From Pseudomonas parasichuanensis (lineage in GTDB: Bacteria > Pseudomonadota > Gammaproteobacteria > Pseudomonadales > Pseudomonadaceae): a DNA stretch of 64,000 bases. This document shows, piece after piece, positions 19,488-29,294 of this stretch; within the stretch, counting starts at the first letter, position 1, and every line of letters starts with the position of its first letter. Where the stretch lies: NCBI RefSeq assembly GCF_021601385.1, contig NZ_BQHO01000005.1, positions 62,001-126,000 on the forward strand, read 5' to 3'. The notes beneath the pieces were generated by a model that worked only from the letters and a program-made list of their open reading frames with translations, had not been told where the DNA came from and searched no databases. Both the position numbers and the translations under genes were made by a program.

Positions 19488-19880
19488 TCACTGCCGCGAC
19501 TCAACCCCCAACTCATCCCACACCGACTCCGCCAGGTGGAAGGTGGCATTGGCCGCCGGGATGCCGCAGTAGATCGCACTCTGCATGATCACTTCCTTGA
19601 TCTCTTCGCGGGTCACGCCGTTGTTGGCCGCCGCGCGCAGGTGCAGCTTGAGCTCGTCGTTGCGGTTCATGCCGATCAGCATGGCGATGGTGATCAGGCT
19701 GCGGGTATGCCGTGGCAGCCCCGGGCGGGTCCAGATGTCACCCCAGGCATGGCGGGTGATCATTTCCTGGAACTCGCCGTTGAAGTCGTTGAGCTTCTCC
19801 AGGCTGCGGTCCACATGGGCATCGCCCAGCACCGCGCGACGCACCTGCATACCGGCGTCGTAGCGTTGTTTCTCATCCAT
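19488..19880 (-). CDS. pcaC: 4-carboxymuconolactone decarboxylase
   Basis: The 130-residue AhpD-like protein carries the CMD signature (LKLHLRAAANNGVTREEIKE, about 78-97) and ends the operon. It converts gamma-carboxymuconolactone to beta-ketoadipate enol-lactone. ATG 19880 follows GAGGA. It lies 11 bases after pcaD in the same direction. Confidence 0.95.
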   Translation of the reverse strand: MDEKQRYDAGMQVRRAVLGDAHVDRSLEKLNDFNGEFQEMITRHAWGDIWTRPGLPRHTRSLITIAMLIGMNRNDELKLHLRAAANNGVTREEIKEVIMQSAIYCGIPAANATFHLAESVWDELGVESRQ

Positions 19881-19891
19881 GGCGTGTGTCC

Positions 19892-20683
19892 TCAGCGGGC
19901 CAGCAGGAAATCGAGCACACGGTCGCTGAACGGCGCACCGACTTCGACGTTGGACAGGTGCGCCGCCGGGAACTCGGCGTATTCGGCACCCTTGATGCCC
20001 GCTTGCATGAAGCGGCCATGCTCCGGCGTGGTCACCACGTCGGCAGTGCCGGCAACGATCAGCGTCGGCACCTGGATGTGGTTGAGCTGGTCACGGAAAT
20101 CGGCATCACGCACAGCGGCGCAGTTGCCGGCGTAACCGGCGGGCGAGGTGTGCGCCAGCATCTCGGTGATGCGCTGGGCAATGGCGGGCTCGGCCGCGGC
20201 GAAGGCCGGGGTGAACCAGCGCGCAATGGAGGCATCACGCAGGTCACGCATGGCCTGCTGGCCGCCCTTGAGCACGGTGTCGATGCGGGTATTCCACACC
20301 TCGTCGTTGGCGATTTTCGCCGCGGTGTTGCACAGGGTCAGGCTGAGCAGGCGCGCGCCTGCATTGATGCCCAGCCACTGGCCGATCAGGCCGCCCATGG
20401 ACAGGCCGACGAAGTGGGCCTTCTCGATATCCAGCGCGTCGAGCAGCGCCAGCACATCGTTGCCCAGTTGTTCGATGCTGTAGGGCCCCTCGCTGACCAC
20501 CGAGGCACCGTGGCCACGGGTGTCGTAGCGCAGCACGCGAAAGTGCTCGCTCCAGGCCGGGATCTGCGTGTCCCACATGCCCAGGTCGGTACCCAGCGAG
20601 TTGGACAACACCAGCACCGGGGCATGCGCCGGGCCGTCGAGTTGGTAATGCAGTACGCCATCGGCCAGTTGCACGTGCGCCAC
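19892..20683 (-). CDS. pcaD: 3-oxoadipate enol-lactonase
   Basis: The 263-residue alpha/beta hydrolase has the nucleophile elbow GLSMGG near residue 95 and the catalytic histidine in AAHLSN near the end. It opens beta-ketoadipate enol-lactone to beta-ketoadipate. Translation starts at a GTG (20683) after AAGGAGA. Gaps of 11 bases to pcaB and pcaC indicate one transcript. PcaD and PcaC are separate here, not fused as PcaL. Confidence 0.95.
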   Translation of the reverse strand: MAHVQLADGVLHYQLDGPAHAPVLVLSNSLGTDLGMWDTQIPAWSEHFRVLRYDTRGHGASVVSEGPYSIEQLGNDVLALLDALDIEKAHFVGLSMGGLIGQWLGINAGARLLSLTLCNTAAKIANDEVWNTRIDTVLKGGQQAMRDLRDASIARWFTPAFAAAEPAIAQRITEMLAHTSPAGYAGNCAAVRDADFRDQLNHIQVPTLIVAGTADVVTTPEHGRFMQAGIKGAEYAEFPAAHLSNVEVGAPFSDRVLDFLLAR

Positions 20684-20694
20684 AGCGGTCTCCT

Positions 20695-22047
20695 TCAGGC
20701 AATGAAACGTTGATGTTCGGCCACGGCACGCGCCACCCAGACGCGGGCCTGGCCGAGGTAATGGGCAGGGTCGAGCAGGCGGTCGAGCTCGTCGGCAGGC
20801 AGTTCGGCGCTGACCTGCGGCTCGTCACCCAGCACGGCGCGCAGGTGGCGTTGCTCGGCCACCGCGCGCTGGCAGCATTGCTCCAGCAAATGGTGGGCGC
20901 GGTCGCGGCCCAGGCGCTGGGCCAGGACGATGCTGACCGCTTCGGCCAGCACCAGCCCCTGGGTGAGGTCAAGGTTGCGGCGCATGCGTTCGCTGTCCAC
21001 TTCCATGCCCTCGGCGATCACCTGGGCCTGGCGCAGCGCGCCGGACACCAGGCAGCAGATGTCGGGCAGGGTTTCCCATTCGGCGTGCCACAGGCCCAGG
21101 CTGCGTTCGTGCTCCTGGGGCATGGCGCTGAACAGCGTCGACACCAGCCCCGGTACACGGGTGGCGGCACCGATCAGCACCGCCGCACCCACCGGGTTGC
21201 GCTTGTGCGGCATGGTCGAGGAGCCGCCCTTGCCCGGCGCGGAGGGTTCGAACAGCTCGCCCGCCTCGGTCTGCATCAACAGGCTGACATCACGGCCGAA
21301 CTTGCCCAGGCTGCCGGCGATCAGGCCCAGCACCGCGGCGAACTCAACCAGTCGGTCGCGCTGGGTGTGCCAGGGCTGCTCGGGCAACGTCAATTGCAGG
21401 TGTTCGGCCAAGGCTTCGGCCACCGGCAACGCCTTGCTGCCCAGCGCCGCCAGGCTGCCGGAAGCACCACCGAACTGCAGCACCAGCAGGCGCGGGCGCA
21501 GCTCTTTCAAGCGCTGACGATGACGGGTCAGGGCGCCGAGCACACCGGCCAGCTTCATCCCCAGGGTCACTGGCGTGGCGTGTTGCAACCAGGTGCGGCC
21601 CACCAGTGGCGTGTCGGCATGCTGCAGGGCCTGGCGGGCCAAGGTGTCGGCCAAGGTGCCGAGGTCGCTCTCGATCAGCGTCAGCGCATCACGCAGCTGC
21701 AGCACCAGGCCAGTGTCCATCGCGTCCTGGCTGGTTGCGCCCAGGTGCACATAGCGCTCGGCCTCGGGCACGCCACTGGCGATGACCTTGCCCAACGCCT
21801 TCACTAGCGGGATCGCCGAATTGCCGGCGGTGGCGATGGCATCGGCCAATGCCCGCACGTCGTAGCGCTCGGCCTTGCAGGCGGCCTCGATCGCCGGCAC
21901 CACCGCGTGTGGCACCAGCCCGGCAGCGGCTTCGGCACGGGCCAGGGCCGCCTCGAAATCGAGCATGCCCTGCAGCCGGCCACGGTCGGAAAAGACTTCG
22001 CGCATGGCCGGGGCGGTGAAGTAGGCGTCGAACAGTTGGTTGCTCAT
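20695..22047 (-). CDS. pcaB: 3-carboxy-cis,cis-muconate cycloisomerase
   Basis: The 450-residue fumarase/aspartase-superfamily enzyme has the signature GKGGSSTMPHKRNPVGA around residues 270-287. It cyclises beta-carboxymuconate to gamma-carboxymuconolactone, the first step after protocatechuate ring cleavage. It lies between pcaT and pcaD with a 9-base gap to pcaT. Confidence 0.95.
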   Translation of the reverse strand: MSNQLFDAYFTAPAMREVFSDRGRLQGMLDFEAALARAEAAAGLVPHAVVPAIEAACKAERYDVRALADAIATAGNSAIPLVKALGKVIASGVPEAERYVHLGATSQDAMDTGLVLQLRDALTLIESDLGTLADTLARQALQHADTPLVGRTWLQHATPVTLGMKLAGVLGALTRHRQRLKELRPRLLVLQFGGASGSLAALGSKALPVAEALAEHLQLTLPEQPWHTQRDRLVEFAAVLGLIAGSLGKFGRDVSLLMQTEAGELFEPSAPGKGGSSTMPHKRNPVGAAVLIGAATRVPGLVSTLFSAMPQEHERSLGLWHAEWETLPDICCLVSGALRQAQVIAEGMEVDSERMRRNLDLTQGLVLAEAVSIVLAQRLGRDRAHHLLEQCCQRAVAEQRHLRAVLGDEPQVSAELPADELDRLLDPAHYLGQARVWVARAVAEHQRFIA

Positions 22048-22056
22048 GCAACGTCC

Positions 22057-23346
22057 TTAGTGATCATCGTGCAGGTACTCCGCCTGCTTGGGCAGGCGCA
22101 GGCTGAACAGGAAGGCCACCGCCATCATGGCGGTCACGTACCAGTAGAAGGTGTTCTCCATGCCCAGGGTCTTCAAGCCCAGGGCCACGTACTCGGCCGA
22201 ACCGCCGAACACCGCGTTGGCGATCGCATAGGCCAGCCCTACCCCCAGCGCCCGCACCTGCGGCGGGAACATCTCGGCCTTCACCAGGCCGCTGATCGAG
22301 GTGTAGAAACTGACGATGCACAGCGCCAGGGTCACCAGCACGAAGGCCATGAACGGGCTGCTCACGGTCTTCAGCGCCATCAGCAGCGGCACGGTGAACA
22401 GGGTGCCCAGGGCACCGAACAGCAGCATCGAGTTGCGCCGGCCGATACGGTCGGAAAGCATGCCGAACACCGGCTGCAGGATCATGAACAGGAACAGTGC
22501 GCCGGTCATCACGAAACTGGCGCTCTTGGCGTTCATGCCGGCCGTGTTGACCAGGTACTTCTGCATGTAGGTGGTGAAGGTGTAGAAGATCAGCGAGCCG
22601 CCGGCGGTGTACCCCAACACGGTGATGAAGGCGGCGGCGTGGTTGCGGAACAGGCCACTGATCGAGCCTGCGTCCTTGTTCTGACGCGTCTCGGCGCTGC
22701 TGGTTTCTTCCAGGGAGCGGCGCAGCATCAGCGAGATCAGCGCGGCAACCGCGCCGACCACGAACGGGATACGCCAGCCGTAGGCGCGCAGTTCTTCTTC
22801 GCTCAGCAATTGCTGCAGGATGACCACCACCAGCACCGCCAGCAACTGGCCGCCGATCAGGGTGACGTACTGGAACGAGGCGAAGAAGCCACGCTGACCG
22901 CGCAGCGCCACTTCACTCATGTAGGTGGCGGTAGTGCCGTACTCGCCGCCCACCGACAGGCCCTGGATCAGCCGCGCCAACAGCAGCAGCGCCGGCGCCC
23001 AGGCACCGATGCTGGCGTAGGTCGGCAGGCAGGCGATGATCAAGGAGCCGAAACACATCATCAGCACCGAGGTCATCAATGAATTCTTGCGCCCGTGACG
23101 GTCGGCCAGGCGGCCGAAGATCCAGCCACCGATGGGCCGCATCAGGAAACCCGCGGCGAACACGCCCGCCGTGTTGAGCAGCTGCACCGTGGGGTCGTCG
23201 GAGGGGAAGAAGGCCGGGGCAAAATAGATGGCGCAAAAGGCGTAGACATAGAAGTCGAACCATTCCACCAGGTTGCCCGACGAGGCACCGACGATGGCGA
23301 AGATGCGTTTGCTGCGCTCTTCGCCGGTGTAATAGGTTGAGGTCAT
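22057..23346 (-). CDS. pcaT: MFS transporter PcaT (metabolite:H+ symporter family)
   Basis: The 429-residue 12-helix protein has the MHS-family features [12 protein letters not shown] in helix 1 and [13 protein letters not shown] in the loop between helices 2 and 3. PcaT in P. putida takes up beta-ketoadipate, allowing growth on this intermediate. Its position between pcaF and pcaB is the known one. A REP pair separates it from pcaF, which may lower or differentially stabilise the downstream message. Confidence 0.93.
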   Translation of the reverse strand: MTSTYYTGEERSKRIFAIVGASSGNLVEWFDFYVYAFCAIYFAPAFFPSDDPTVQLLNTAGVFAAGFLMRPIGGWIFGRLADRHGRKNSLMTSVLMMCFGSLIIACLPTYASIGAWAPALLLLARLIQGLSVGGEYGTTATYMSEVALRGQRGFFASFQYVTLIGGQLLAVLVVVILQQLLSEEELRAYGWRIPFVVGAVAALISLMLRRSLEETSSAETRQNKDAGSISGLFRNHAAAFITVLGYTAGGSLIFYTFTTYMQKYLVNTAGMNAKSASFVMTGALFLFMILQPVFGMLSDRIGRRNSMLLFGALGTLFTVPLLMALKTVSSPFMAFVLVTLALCIVSFYTSISGLVKAEMFPPQVRALGVGLAYAIANAVFGGSAEYVALGLKTLGMENTFYWYVTAMMAVAFLFSLRLPKQAEYLHDDH

Positions 23347-23445
23347 GGTGCGTTTACTCCTGGAGGGTCACAGGTAAGTCTAGACATACCTGGTTACACA
23401 CTCGTTCCGCATGGGGGCTGGCCATTAGCCCTGTGCCTTGCAGGT

Positions 23446-23524
23446 CCGGCCTCTTCGCGGGCAAGCCCGCTCCCACAGGATGGCGTGGTCCCTGTGGGAG
23501 CGGGTTTACCCGCGAAGAGGCCGG
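23446..23524. repeat. REP pair (CGCGGG class) inside the pca operon
   Basis: Arms at 23446-23480 and 23491-23524 lie between pcaF and pcaT. The sequence is nearly the same as the pair at 17004-17083, including the CCGGCCTCTT ends. Confidence 0.88.
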
Positions 23525-23530
23525 TACAGG

Positions 23531-24733
23531 TCAGACCCGCTCGATGGCCAGCGCCAACCCCTGCCCAACCCCCACACACATGGTCGCCAGGCCTTTCCGC
23601 CCGCCGCTCTTCTCCAGCTGATGCAACGCCGTCAGTACCAACCGCGCACCGCTCATGCCCAGCGGGTGGCCAAGGGCGATGGCGCCGCCATTGGGGTTCA
23701 CCTGCGGCGCATCATCCGCCACACCCAGTTCGCGCAGCACCGCCAGGCCCTGGCTGGCGAAGGCTTCGTTGAGCTCGATGACATCGAAATCTGCCACGGC
23801 AACGCCCAGGCGCTCGGTCAGCTTGCGCACCGCCGGCACCGGGCCGATGCCCATCACCCGTGGTGCCACACCGGCGCTGGCCATGCCCAGCACCCGGGCC
23901 CGTGGGGTCAGGCCGTGTTTCTTCACGGCTTCGGCCGAGGCGAGGATCAGCGCAGCGGCACCGTCGTTGACGCCCGAGGCGTTGCCGGCGGTGACGGTCT
24001 TGTCCGGGCCATTGACCGGTTTGAGCCGGGTCAGCGCTTCGAGGGTAGTGTCCGGGCGCAGGTGCTCGTCGTGCTCGACCAGGGTCTCGCCCTTCTTGTG
24101 CGCGATGCGCACCGGCACGATCTCTTCGGCGAAGAAGCCAGCGGCCTGCGCGGCACCCGCCTTCTGCTGGCTGCGCAGGGCGAAGGCGTCCTGGTCGGCA
24201 CGCGACACCTGATAGTCATCGGCGACGTTGTCGGCCGTCTCGGGCATGGCGTCGACGCCGTACTGGGCCTTCATCAACGGGTTGATGAAGCGCCAGCCGA
24301 TGGTGGTGTCTTCCAGTTTCATGTTGCGCGAAAAACCGCTCTCGGCCTTGCCCATGACGAACGGCGCACGCGACATCGACTCGACGCCGCCGGCAATGGC
24401 CAGCTCCATCTCGCCGCTGGCGATGGCGCGGAAGGCGGTGCCGATGGCATCCATGCCCGAAGCGCACAGTCGATTGAGGGTCACCCCCGGCACGCTGTCC
24501 GGCAGGCCGGCCAGCAGCAGGGCCATGCGCGCGACGTTGCGGTTGTCTTCACCGGCCTGGTTGGCACAGCCGAAGAACACTTCGTCGAGCTGGTCCCACT
24601 GCACGCTCGGGTTACGTTCGATCAGCGCCTTGAGCGGCACGGCTGCCAGGTCATCGGCGCGCACGCCGGCCAGGGCGCCGCCAAAGCGGCCAATGGGGGT
24701 GCGGATGGCGTCGCAGATGAATACGTCACGCAT
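23531..24733 (-). CDS. pcaF: 3-oxoadipyl-CoA thiolase
   Basis: The 400-residue thiolase has the acyl-accepting cysteine in [12 protein letters not shown] (near residue 90), the histidine in [11 protein letters not shown], and the second cysteine in CVGVGQG near the C-terminus. It cleaves beta-ketoadipyl-CoA to succinyl-CoA and acetyl-CoA. Its ATG shares a base with the pcaJ TGA (TGATG), so translation is coupled. Confidence 0.96.
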   Translation of the reverse strand: MRDVFICDAIRTPIGRFGGALAGVRADDLAAVPLKALIERNPSVQWDQLDEVFFGCANQAGEDNRNVARMALLLAGLPDSVPGVTLNRLCASGMDAIGTAFRAIASGEMELAIAGGVESMSRAPFVMGKAESGFSRNMKLEDTTIGWRFINPLMKAQYGVDAMPETADNVADDYQVSRADQDAFALRSQQKAGAAQAAGFFAEEIVPVRIAHKKGETLVEHDEHLRPDTTLEALTRLKPVNGPDKTVTAGNASGVNDGAAALILASAEAVKKHGLTPRARVLGMASAGVAPRVMGIGPVPAVRKLTERLGVAVADFDVIELNEAFASQGLAVLRELGVADDAPQVNPNGGAIALGHPLGMSGARLVLTALHQLEKSGGRKGLATMCVGVGQGLALAIERV

Positions 24734-25512
24734 CAGGCTTCTCCTGCCACTTGCCCATGGGCGGCGGCGGTGCGGGCTTCGAGGTCACGCAGCGCGGTCA
24801 GCTCGACCTCGCTCGGCGCCGCAGTCTCCTGGGCGTTGTCGGCAAAGCGGATCGCCCAGCCGGTGGCGTTGATGATCTGCTCGCGGGTCACGCCCGGGTG
24901 GATCGAGGTCACGACAAACTCATGGGTGCCGGCTTCCGGCTCCATGATGCACAGATCGGTGATGATGCCGACTGGCCCTTCGCCCGGCAGGCCCAGGCGC
25001 TTGCGCGAGTCGCCGCCTTCGCCGTGGCCGACCGAGGTGATGAAGTCGAGCTTGTCGACGAACGCCCGGGGCGACTGTTTGAGGATGATCAGCACCTGCT
25101 TGGCGGAGCCGGCGATCTCCGGCGCGCCGCCAGCCCCCGGCAGGCGGGTCTTCGGCGCGTGGTAGCCACCGACCACGGTGGTGTTGATGTTGCCGAAGCG
25201 GTCTACCTGGGCGGCGCCGAGGAAGCCCACGTCGATGCGCCCGCCCTGCAGCCAGTAACGGAAGATTTCGCCGGTCGGCACCACGGTGTCGGCGGTTTCC
25301 GCCAGTTCACCATCGCCAATCGACAGCGGCAGCACGCTGGGCTTGGCACCGATCGGGCCGGACTCGTAGATCAGCACCACGTCGGGCGACGAAGTCAGGC
25401 GCGCCAGGTTGGCGGCCTTGGACGGCAGGCCGATGCCGACGAAGCAGACAGCACCGTTGCGCAGGCGACGGGCGGCGGCGACGGTCATCATTTCGGAAGT
25501 GGAGTAGCTCAT
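24733..25512 (-). CDS. pcaJ: 3-oxoadipate CoA-transferase subunit B
   Basis: The 259-residue family I CoA-transferase beta subunit has the active-site glutamate in ESGPIG (Glu50). With PcaI it moves CoA from succinyl-CoA to beta-ketoadipate. It overlaps pcaI by four bases and pcaF by one, a fully coupled trio. Confidence 0.95.
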   Translation of the reverse strand: MSYSTSEMMTVAAARRLRNGAVCFVGIGLPSKAANLARLTSSPDVVLIYESGPIGAKPSVLPLSIGDGELAETADTVVPTGEIFRYWLQGGRIDVGFLGAAQVDRFGNINTTVVGGYHAPKTRLPGAGGAPEIAGSAKQVLIILKQSPRAFVDKLDFITSVGHGEGGDSRKRLGLPGEGPVGIITDLCIMEPEAGTHEFVVTSIHPGVTREQIINATGWAIRFADNAQETAAPSEVELTALRDLEARTAAAHGQVAGEA

Positions 25513-26369
25513 TGCGCGGCCTCCGCGGTGCTGGCCAGCTTGGCCTGGAATTCGGTGAAATCGGTGGTGCCACGGATGTAGGTGTCGATCCAGGCGCTGA
25601 AGGTTTCGCGGTTGCGGGCAATCGGGTCCCAGGCCTGGTAGAAGCGGTTGTCACGCTCGTAGTAACCGTGGGCGTAGGACGGGTGGGCGCCGCCCGGCAC
25701 CAGGCACACCGCGCTCAGGGCCCAGGTTGGCAGCACGCAGGCGTTCATCGGTGCGTTGAGGTCGTCGACGATCTCTTCGACGGTGACGATGCAGCGCTTG
25801 GCCGCCAGGGCCGCTTCCTTCTGTACGCCAAGGATGCCCCACAGCAGCACGTTGCCCTTACGGTCGGCTTTCTGCGCGTGGATCACGGTGACGTCCGGGC
25901 GCACCGATGGCACGGCGGCGAGCACTTCGCCGGTAAACGGGCAGGTGACGCTCTTGATCAACGGGTTGACCTTGGGCAGGTCGGAGCCGGCGTAGGCGCG
26001 CAGCACCGCGAACGGCAGGCCGGAAGCACCCGCGACGTAGGCGTTGGCCAGGTCGGCGTGGCTGTGCTCTTCGATCTCGATGGCATGCGGCCACTGCTTT
26101 TCCACCGCGTCACGCAGGCGGTGCAGCGAACCCACACCCGGGTTGCCGCCCCAGGAGAAGATCAGCTTGCGCGCACAGCCGGCACCGATCAGCTGGTCGT
26201 AGATCAGGTCCGGGGTCATGCGCACCAGGGTCAGGTCGCGCTTGCCCTGGCGGATGATCTCGTGGCCGGCGGCGGTCGGGATCAGGTGGGTGAAGCCTTC
26301 GAGGGCGACGCTGTCGCCATCCTGGATGAACTGCTTCACGGCATCGTGAAGCGAGAGGATTGCTGCCAT
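25509..26369 (-). CDS. pcaI: 3-oxoadipate CoA-transferase subunit A
   Basis: The 286-residue alpha subunit starts MAAILSLHDAVKQFIQDG, with the glycine-rich CoA-transferase segment WGGNPGVGSLHR near residue 85. ATG 26369 gives the usual length; in-frame sequence to 26480 is promoter DNA containing PcaR boxes and is not coding. It is the first gene of the pcaIJFTBDC transcript. In KT2440 pcaIJ are, as I recall, elsewhere in the genome; here they are joined to pcaF. Confidence 0.94.
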   Translation of the reverse strand: MAAILSLHDAVKQFIQDGDSVALEGFTHLIPTAAGHEIIRQGKRDLTLVRMTPDLIYDQLIGAGCARKLIFSWGGNPGVGSLHRLRDAVEKQWPHAIEIEEHSHADLANAYVAGASGLPFAVLRAYAGSDLPKVNPLIKSVTCPFTGEVLAAVPSVRPDVTVIHAQKADRKGNVLLWGILGVQKEAALAAKRCIVTVEEIVDDLNAPMNACVLPTWALSAVCLVPGGAHPSYAHGYYERDNRFYQAWDPIARNRETFSAWIDTYIRGTTDFTEFQAKLASTAEAAQ

Positions 26370-26465
26370 TGGAGACTCCTGGTCAGGACGAGCCGGGTCG
26401 GTGAGCAGCGGGCCCATGCGTCGCTGCGATGGGCTCAGATTAAGGAGACTGACGGGGCGGTTACA

Positions 26466-26499
26466 ATCCGATAATCGCACTTATGTGCGATTATCGAAC
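26466..26499 (-). promoter_or_regulatory. Double PcaR binding site upstream of pcaI
   Basis: On the minus strand GTTCGATAATCGCAC (26485-26499) matches the published PcaR box exactly. A second, oppositely oriented copy at 26466-26480 matches 13 of 15. Together they make a perfect 11-bp palindrome around TTAT. They lie about 97-130 bases before the pcaI start, so PcaR with beta-ketoadipate should activate pcaIJFTBDC here. Confidence 0.88.
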
Positions 26500-26571
26500 C
26501 GTTTGTTACTCTGCTATTCATCTATGCCAGGCCGGCTCTCCCCTTGCGGGAGTCACTGTCTGGCGCAGCTT

Positions 26572-26604
26572 TCTGGAGGAGCGGCCTTGTGCCGCTCCTC
26601 CAGA
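26572..26604 (-). terminator. Hairpin just after pcaK
   Basis: A perfect 14-bp stem (TCTGGAGGAGCGGC and its complement) with a 5-nt loop begins 3 bases past the pcaK stop. There is no T run, so it may be a REP-like mRNA-stabilising hairpin instead of a terminator. Confidence 0.5.
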
Positions 26605-26607
26605 ACC

Positions 26608-27954
26608 TCAGGTCGCGTCGGCGTGGCTCACCAAACCTTTGACCACCACGCCCACGGTAGCCAGCGCGGCCGGTACCAGCAAAGCCGTCAGCACCTGCTC
26701 GAAATTCCAGCCCAACCCCAGCAGCGTTGCCCCGCTCCAGGCGCCGAGGATCGCACCGAAACGGCCGATGCCGAGCATCCACGATACGCCGGTGGCACGC
26801 CCTTGGGTGGGGTAGAAACGCGCCGCCAACGAAGGCATGGCCGACTGCGCACCGTTGACGCACATGCCCGCCACCAGCACCAGGGTCGCCAACAGGGTGA
26901 TGTTGCCCAGGCTCTGCCCCACCGCGTAGGCAAATACGCCGGCCAGCAGGTAGAAGATGCCGATCACCTTGTGCGGGTTGAAACGGTCCATGGCCCAACC
27001 TACGCCCACGGCGCTGAGCACACCGCCGAACTGGAACAACGCGCCGATGAACGCGGCCTGCTCCATGCTCGCGCCGCTGTCGCGCATCAGCGTCGGCAGC
27101 CAGCTGGTCAACAGGTAGACGATCACCAGGCCCATGAAATAGGTCAGCCACAGCAGCACGGTGCCCAGGCCATAGGTGCCGGAGAAGATCACCGCGAACA
27201 CGTTGCGTGCCGCCACCGCCTTCTGCTCAGGCACACTGAAGCTCGCCGCCTGGGCCACCACCTGGGGGGCGATCGGCGCCAGCGTCTTGCGCACCTTGTC
27301 GCTGCCACGATTGCGCACCACCAGGAACCGTGCCGACTCCGGCAGCCACACCAGCAGCACCACCGCCAGCAACAGCGGCAGCACGCCACCGATCACCAGC
27401 AGGCTGTGCCAGCCGTAGGCCGGGATCAACTTGGCGGAGATGAAACCACCGCCGGCCATGCCCAGGTTGAAGCCGCAGAACATGCTGGTCACCAGCAACG
27501 ACTTGAGGCGCTCGGGGGTGTACTCGGAGAGCAGCGTGGTGGCGTTGGGCATGCCCGCACCCAATCCCAGGCCGGTGAGGAAGCGCAGCACCAGCAACTG
27601 GTCGACATTGGTTGCATAGGCCGAGGCCAGACTGAAGCCACCGAACACCAGCACCGCGCCCACCAGCACGCCCTTGCGCCCGAAACGGTCGGCCAGCGGC
27701 CCGGAGCCCAGTGCACCGAATACCATACCGATCAGCGCGGCACTCATGACCGGGCCAAGGCTTGCACGGTCGATACCCCATTCCTGGGAAAGCGCCGGGG
27801 CAATGAAGCCCATCGCCGCAGTGTCCAGCCCATCAAGGAAGACAATAAGAAAGCACAGGATCACCACACGCCATTGATACCGGGACAGTGGCTGGTCGTT
27901 GATGAACGACTGAACGTCGAGGCAGTTGCCGACGGTTGATTGCGGTTTGTTCAT
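26608..27954 (-). CDS. pcaK: 4-hydroxybenzoate/protocatechuate transporter and chemoreceptor
   Basis: The 448-residue MFS aromatic acid:H+ symporter has the FLDGLDTAAMGF motif in helix 1, whose aspartates are needed for transport, and GPLADRFGRKG in the loop between helices 2 and 3. PcaK imports 4-hydroxybenzoate and protocatechuate and contributes to chemotaxis. ATG 27954 gives the known length and N-terminus (MNKPQSTVGNCLDVQSF). An in-frame start at 28002 would add a charged extension not expected in the family. Confidence 0.95.
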   Translation of the reverse strand: MNKPQSTVGNCLDVQSFINDQPLSRYQWRVVILCFLIVFLDGLDTAAMGFIAPALSQEWGIDRASLGPVMSAALIGMVFGALGSGPLADRFGRKGVLVGAVLVFGGFSLASAYATNVDQLLVLRFLTGLGLGAGMPNATTLLSEYTPERLKSLLVTSMFCGFNLGMAGGGFISAKLIPAYGWHSLLVIGGVLPLLLAVVLLVWLPESARFLVVRNRGSDKVRKTLAPIAPQVVAQAASFSVPEQKAVAARNVFAVIFSGTYGLGTVLLWLTYFMGLVIVYLLTSWLPTLMRDSGASMEQAAFIGALFQFGGVLSAVGVGWAMDRFNPHKVIGIFYLLAGVFAYAVGQSLGNITLLATLVLVAGMCVNGAQSAMPSLAARFYPTQGRATGVSWMLGIGRFGAILGAWSGATLLGLGWNFEQVLTALLVPAALATVGVVVKGLVSHADAT

Positions 27955-28333
27955 TGTTGTTATCCGGAAGATAGGCGCAGGCAGGCGACTGCGTACATAC
28001 ATACGCAGGAACGATAAGTTTCGCAGGGAAACAGCGGACTGGGTTCAGCCGGAGTTGAGCGGTAGCGTGCGCGGGTGCGGCCGCGACAGCAAAAGATGCG
28101 TATTCATCAAGGAGCCCTTTTGGCCTGTTGTTATTGTCAGGTCGGCACAGCCGACTTGTGCGACAGACATTAATCAGCGGGCCGGGCCTGCGCAATTCGT
28201 CGAACACGACATTGTGCGTTTATCGAACAGGAAACTTTCCGACTGTTCGATTTTGGTGCATGTGGGAGCAACTGCCTTGCACGATTTTTGTAGGAGCGGA
28301 CGAGCAAGCCCGCCCCCACAAGCAGTCGAGTAA
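27955..28333. other. pcaR-pcaK intergenic region
   Basis: These 379 bases hold no credible gene. A near-perfect PcaR box lies at 28214-28228, and a degenerate REP-like piece lies at about 28261-28320 (TGTGGGAGCAACTG, then GTAGGAGCGG). A related GTGGGAGCAACTG piece occurs near 115-130. Confidence 0.6.
28214..28228 (-). promoter_or_regulatory. PcaR box upstream of pcaK
   Basis: The minus-strand reading matches GTTCGATAATCGCAC at 14 of 15 bases. It is about 260 bases before the pcaK start, so a long leader or a second promoter is likely. Confidence 0.7.
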
Positions 28334-29203
28334 TCAACCAAACAGCTGATGGCAAAGATCGCGGCTGGCCGCCAGCAGGATCGGCAGGAAGCGTTGCTCC
28401 AGCTCGCTACGGCTGACCCGCCCGACATGGGTGCTGACGTTCAGCGCCGCCAGCACCTGGCCGGAGGCGTCATAGACAGGCACGGCAATCGAGCGCAGGC
28501 CTTGCTCCAGCTCCTGGTCGACCACGCACCAGCCCTGCTCGCGCACCTGCTGGATACAGGCGAACAACGACTGCGCATCGTGCAGGGTACGGCTGGTGCG
28601 AGCCTTGAGGTCGGCACGGTCCAGGTATTCGTGCAGGCTGGCATCGTCCAGCGCCGCCAGAAGAATGCGCCCCATCGACGTGCAGTAGGCCGGCAGGCGC
28701 CCGCCAACCGAAAGGTCGACCGAAATCAGCCGCTCGACGGTGGCCGAGCGTGCGATGTAAAGAATGTCGTCGCCCTCGAGCGTGGCCATGTTGGCCGCTT
28801 CGTGCAGCTGGTCGCTGATGCGATCCAGGTAGGGCTGCGCTGAAACCGCCAGCGGCGTCGAGGACAAATAGGCGTGGCCGAGGGTCAGCACCTTGGGCAG
28901 CAGCGAGTAGGTGCGACCGTCGGTCGTCGCGTAGCCAAGCTTCATCAAGGTGTGCAGGCAGCGGCGCACGGCAGCCCGTGGGATCTCGGTACGGTGGCTG
29001 ATCTGGGCGATGGTGAGGTGGCGCTTGCGCTCCTGGAACGCCTGGATCACTGCCAGGCCACGGGCCAGAGAGGTCATGAAGTCCGGGTCACCGGTGAAGG
29101 CCTGGATGCGTTTGGCCGCCGAGGCCACGATCGGCGGGGCCATGGCCGGCGTGGTGCTGCGCGCGGGGTCGTTGGCCACCGGGCCGCTGGTTTCATCGCT
29201 CAT
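28334..29203 (-). CDS. pcaR: IclR-family regulator PcaR of the pca regulon
   Basis: The 289-residue protein has a low-complexity N-terminal tail, an IclR winged HTH (about 50-110, AQISHRTEIPRAAVRRCLHT) and an effector domain (MATLEGDDILYIARSATVER). PcaR activates pca genes in response to beta-ketoadipate and represses its own gene. PcaR boxes stand before pcaR, pcaK and pcaI in this window, matching that role. Confidence 0.95.
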   Translation of the reverse strand: MSDETSGPVANDPARSTTPAMAPPIVASAAKRIQAFTGDPDFMTSLARGLAVIQAFQERKRHLTIAQISHRTEIPRAAVRRCLHTLMKLGYATTDGRTYSLLPKVLTLGHAYLSSTPLAVSAQPYLDRISDQLHEAANMATLEGDDILYIARSATVERLISVDLSVGGRLPAYCTSMGRILLAALDDASLHEYLDRADLKARTSRTLHDAQSLFACIQQVREQGWCVVDQELEQGLRSIAVPVYDASGQVLAALNVSTHVGRVSRSELEQRFLPILLAASRDLCHQLFG

Positions 29204-29231
29204 GGAGCTGCCTCATAAAAAACGCTGGTTT

Positions 29232-29265
29232 GTGCGATTATCGAACGAACGGCCGATAATCGCAA
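29232..29265. promoter_or_regulatory. PcaR boxes at the pcaR promoter
   Basis: 29232-29246 is an exact PcaR box on the minus strand, 29 bases before the pcaR start, and 29251-29265 is a 12-of-15 match in the other direction. The pair fits autorepression of pcaR and could also control a divergent transcript starting near 29297. Confidence 0.82.
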
Positions 29266-29294
29266 TTGACCGCTGACACTTTTGCTTATACCTT

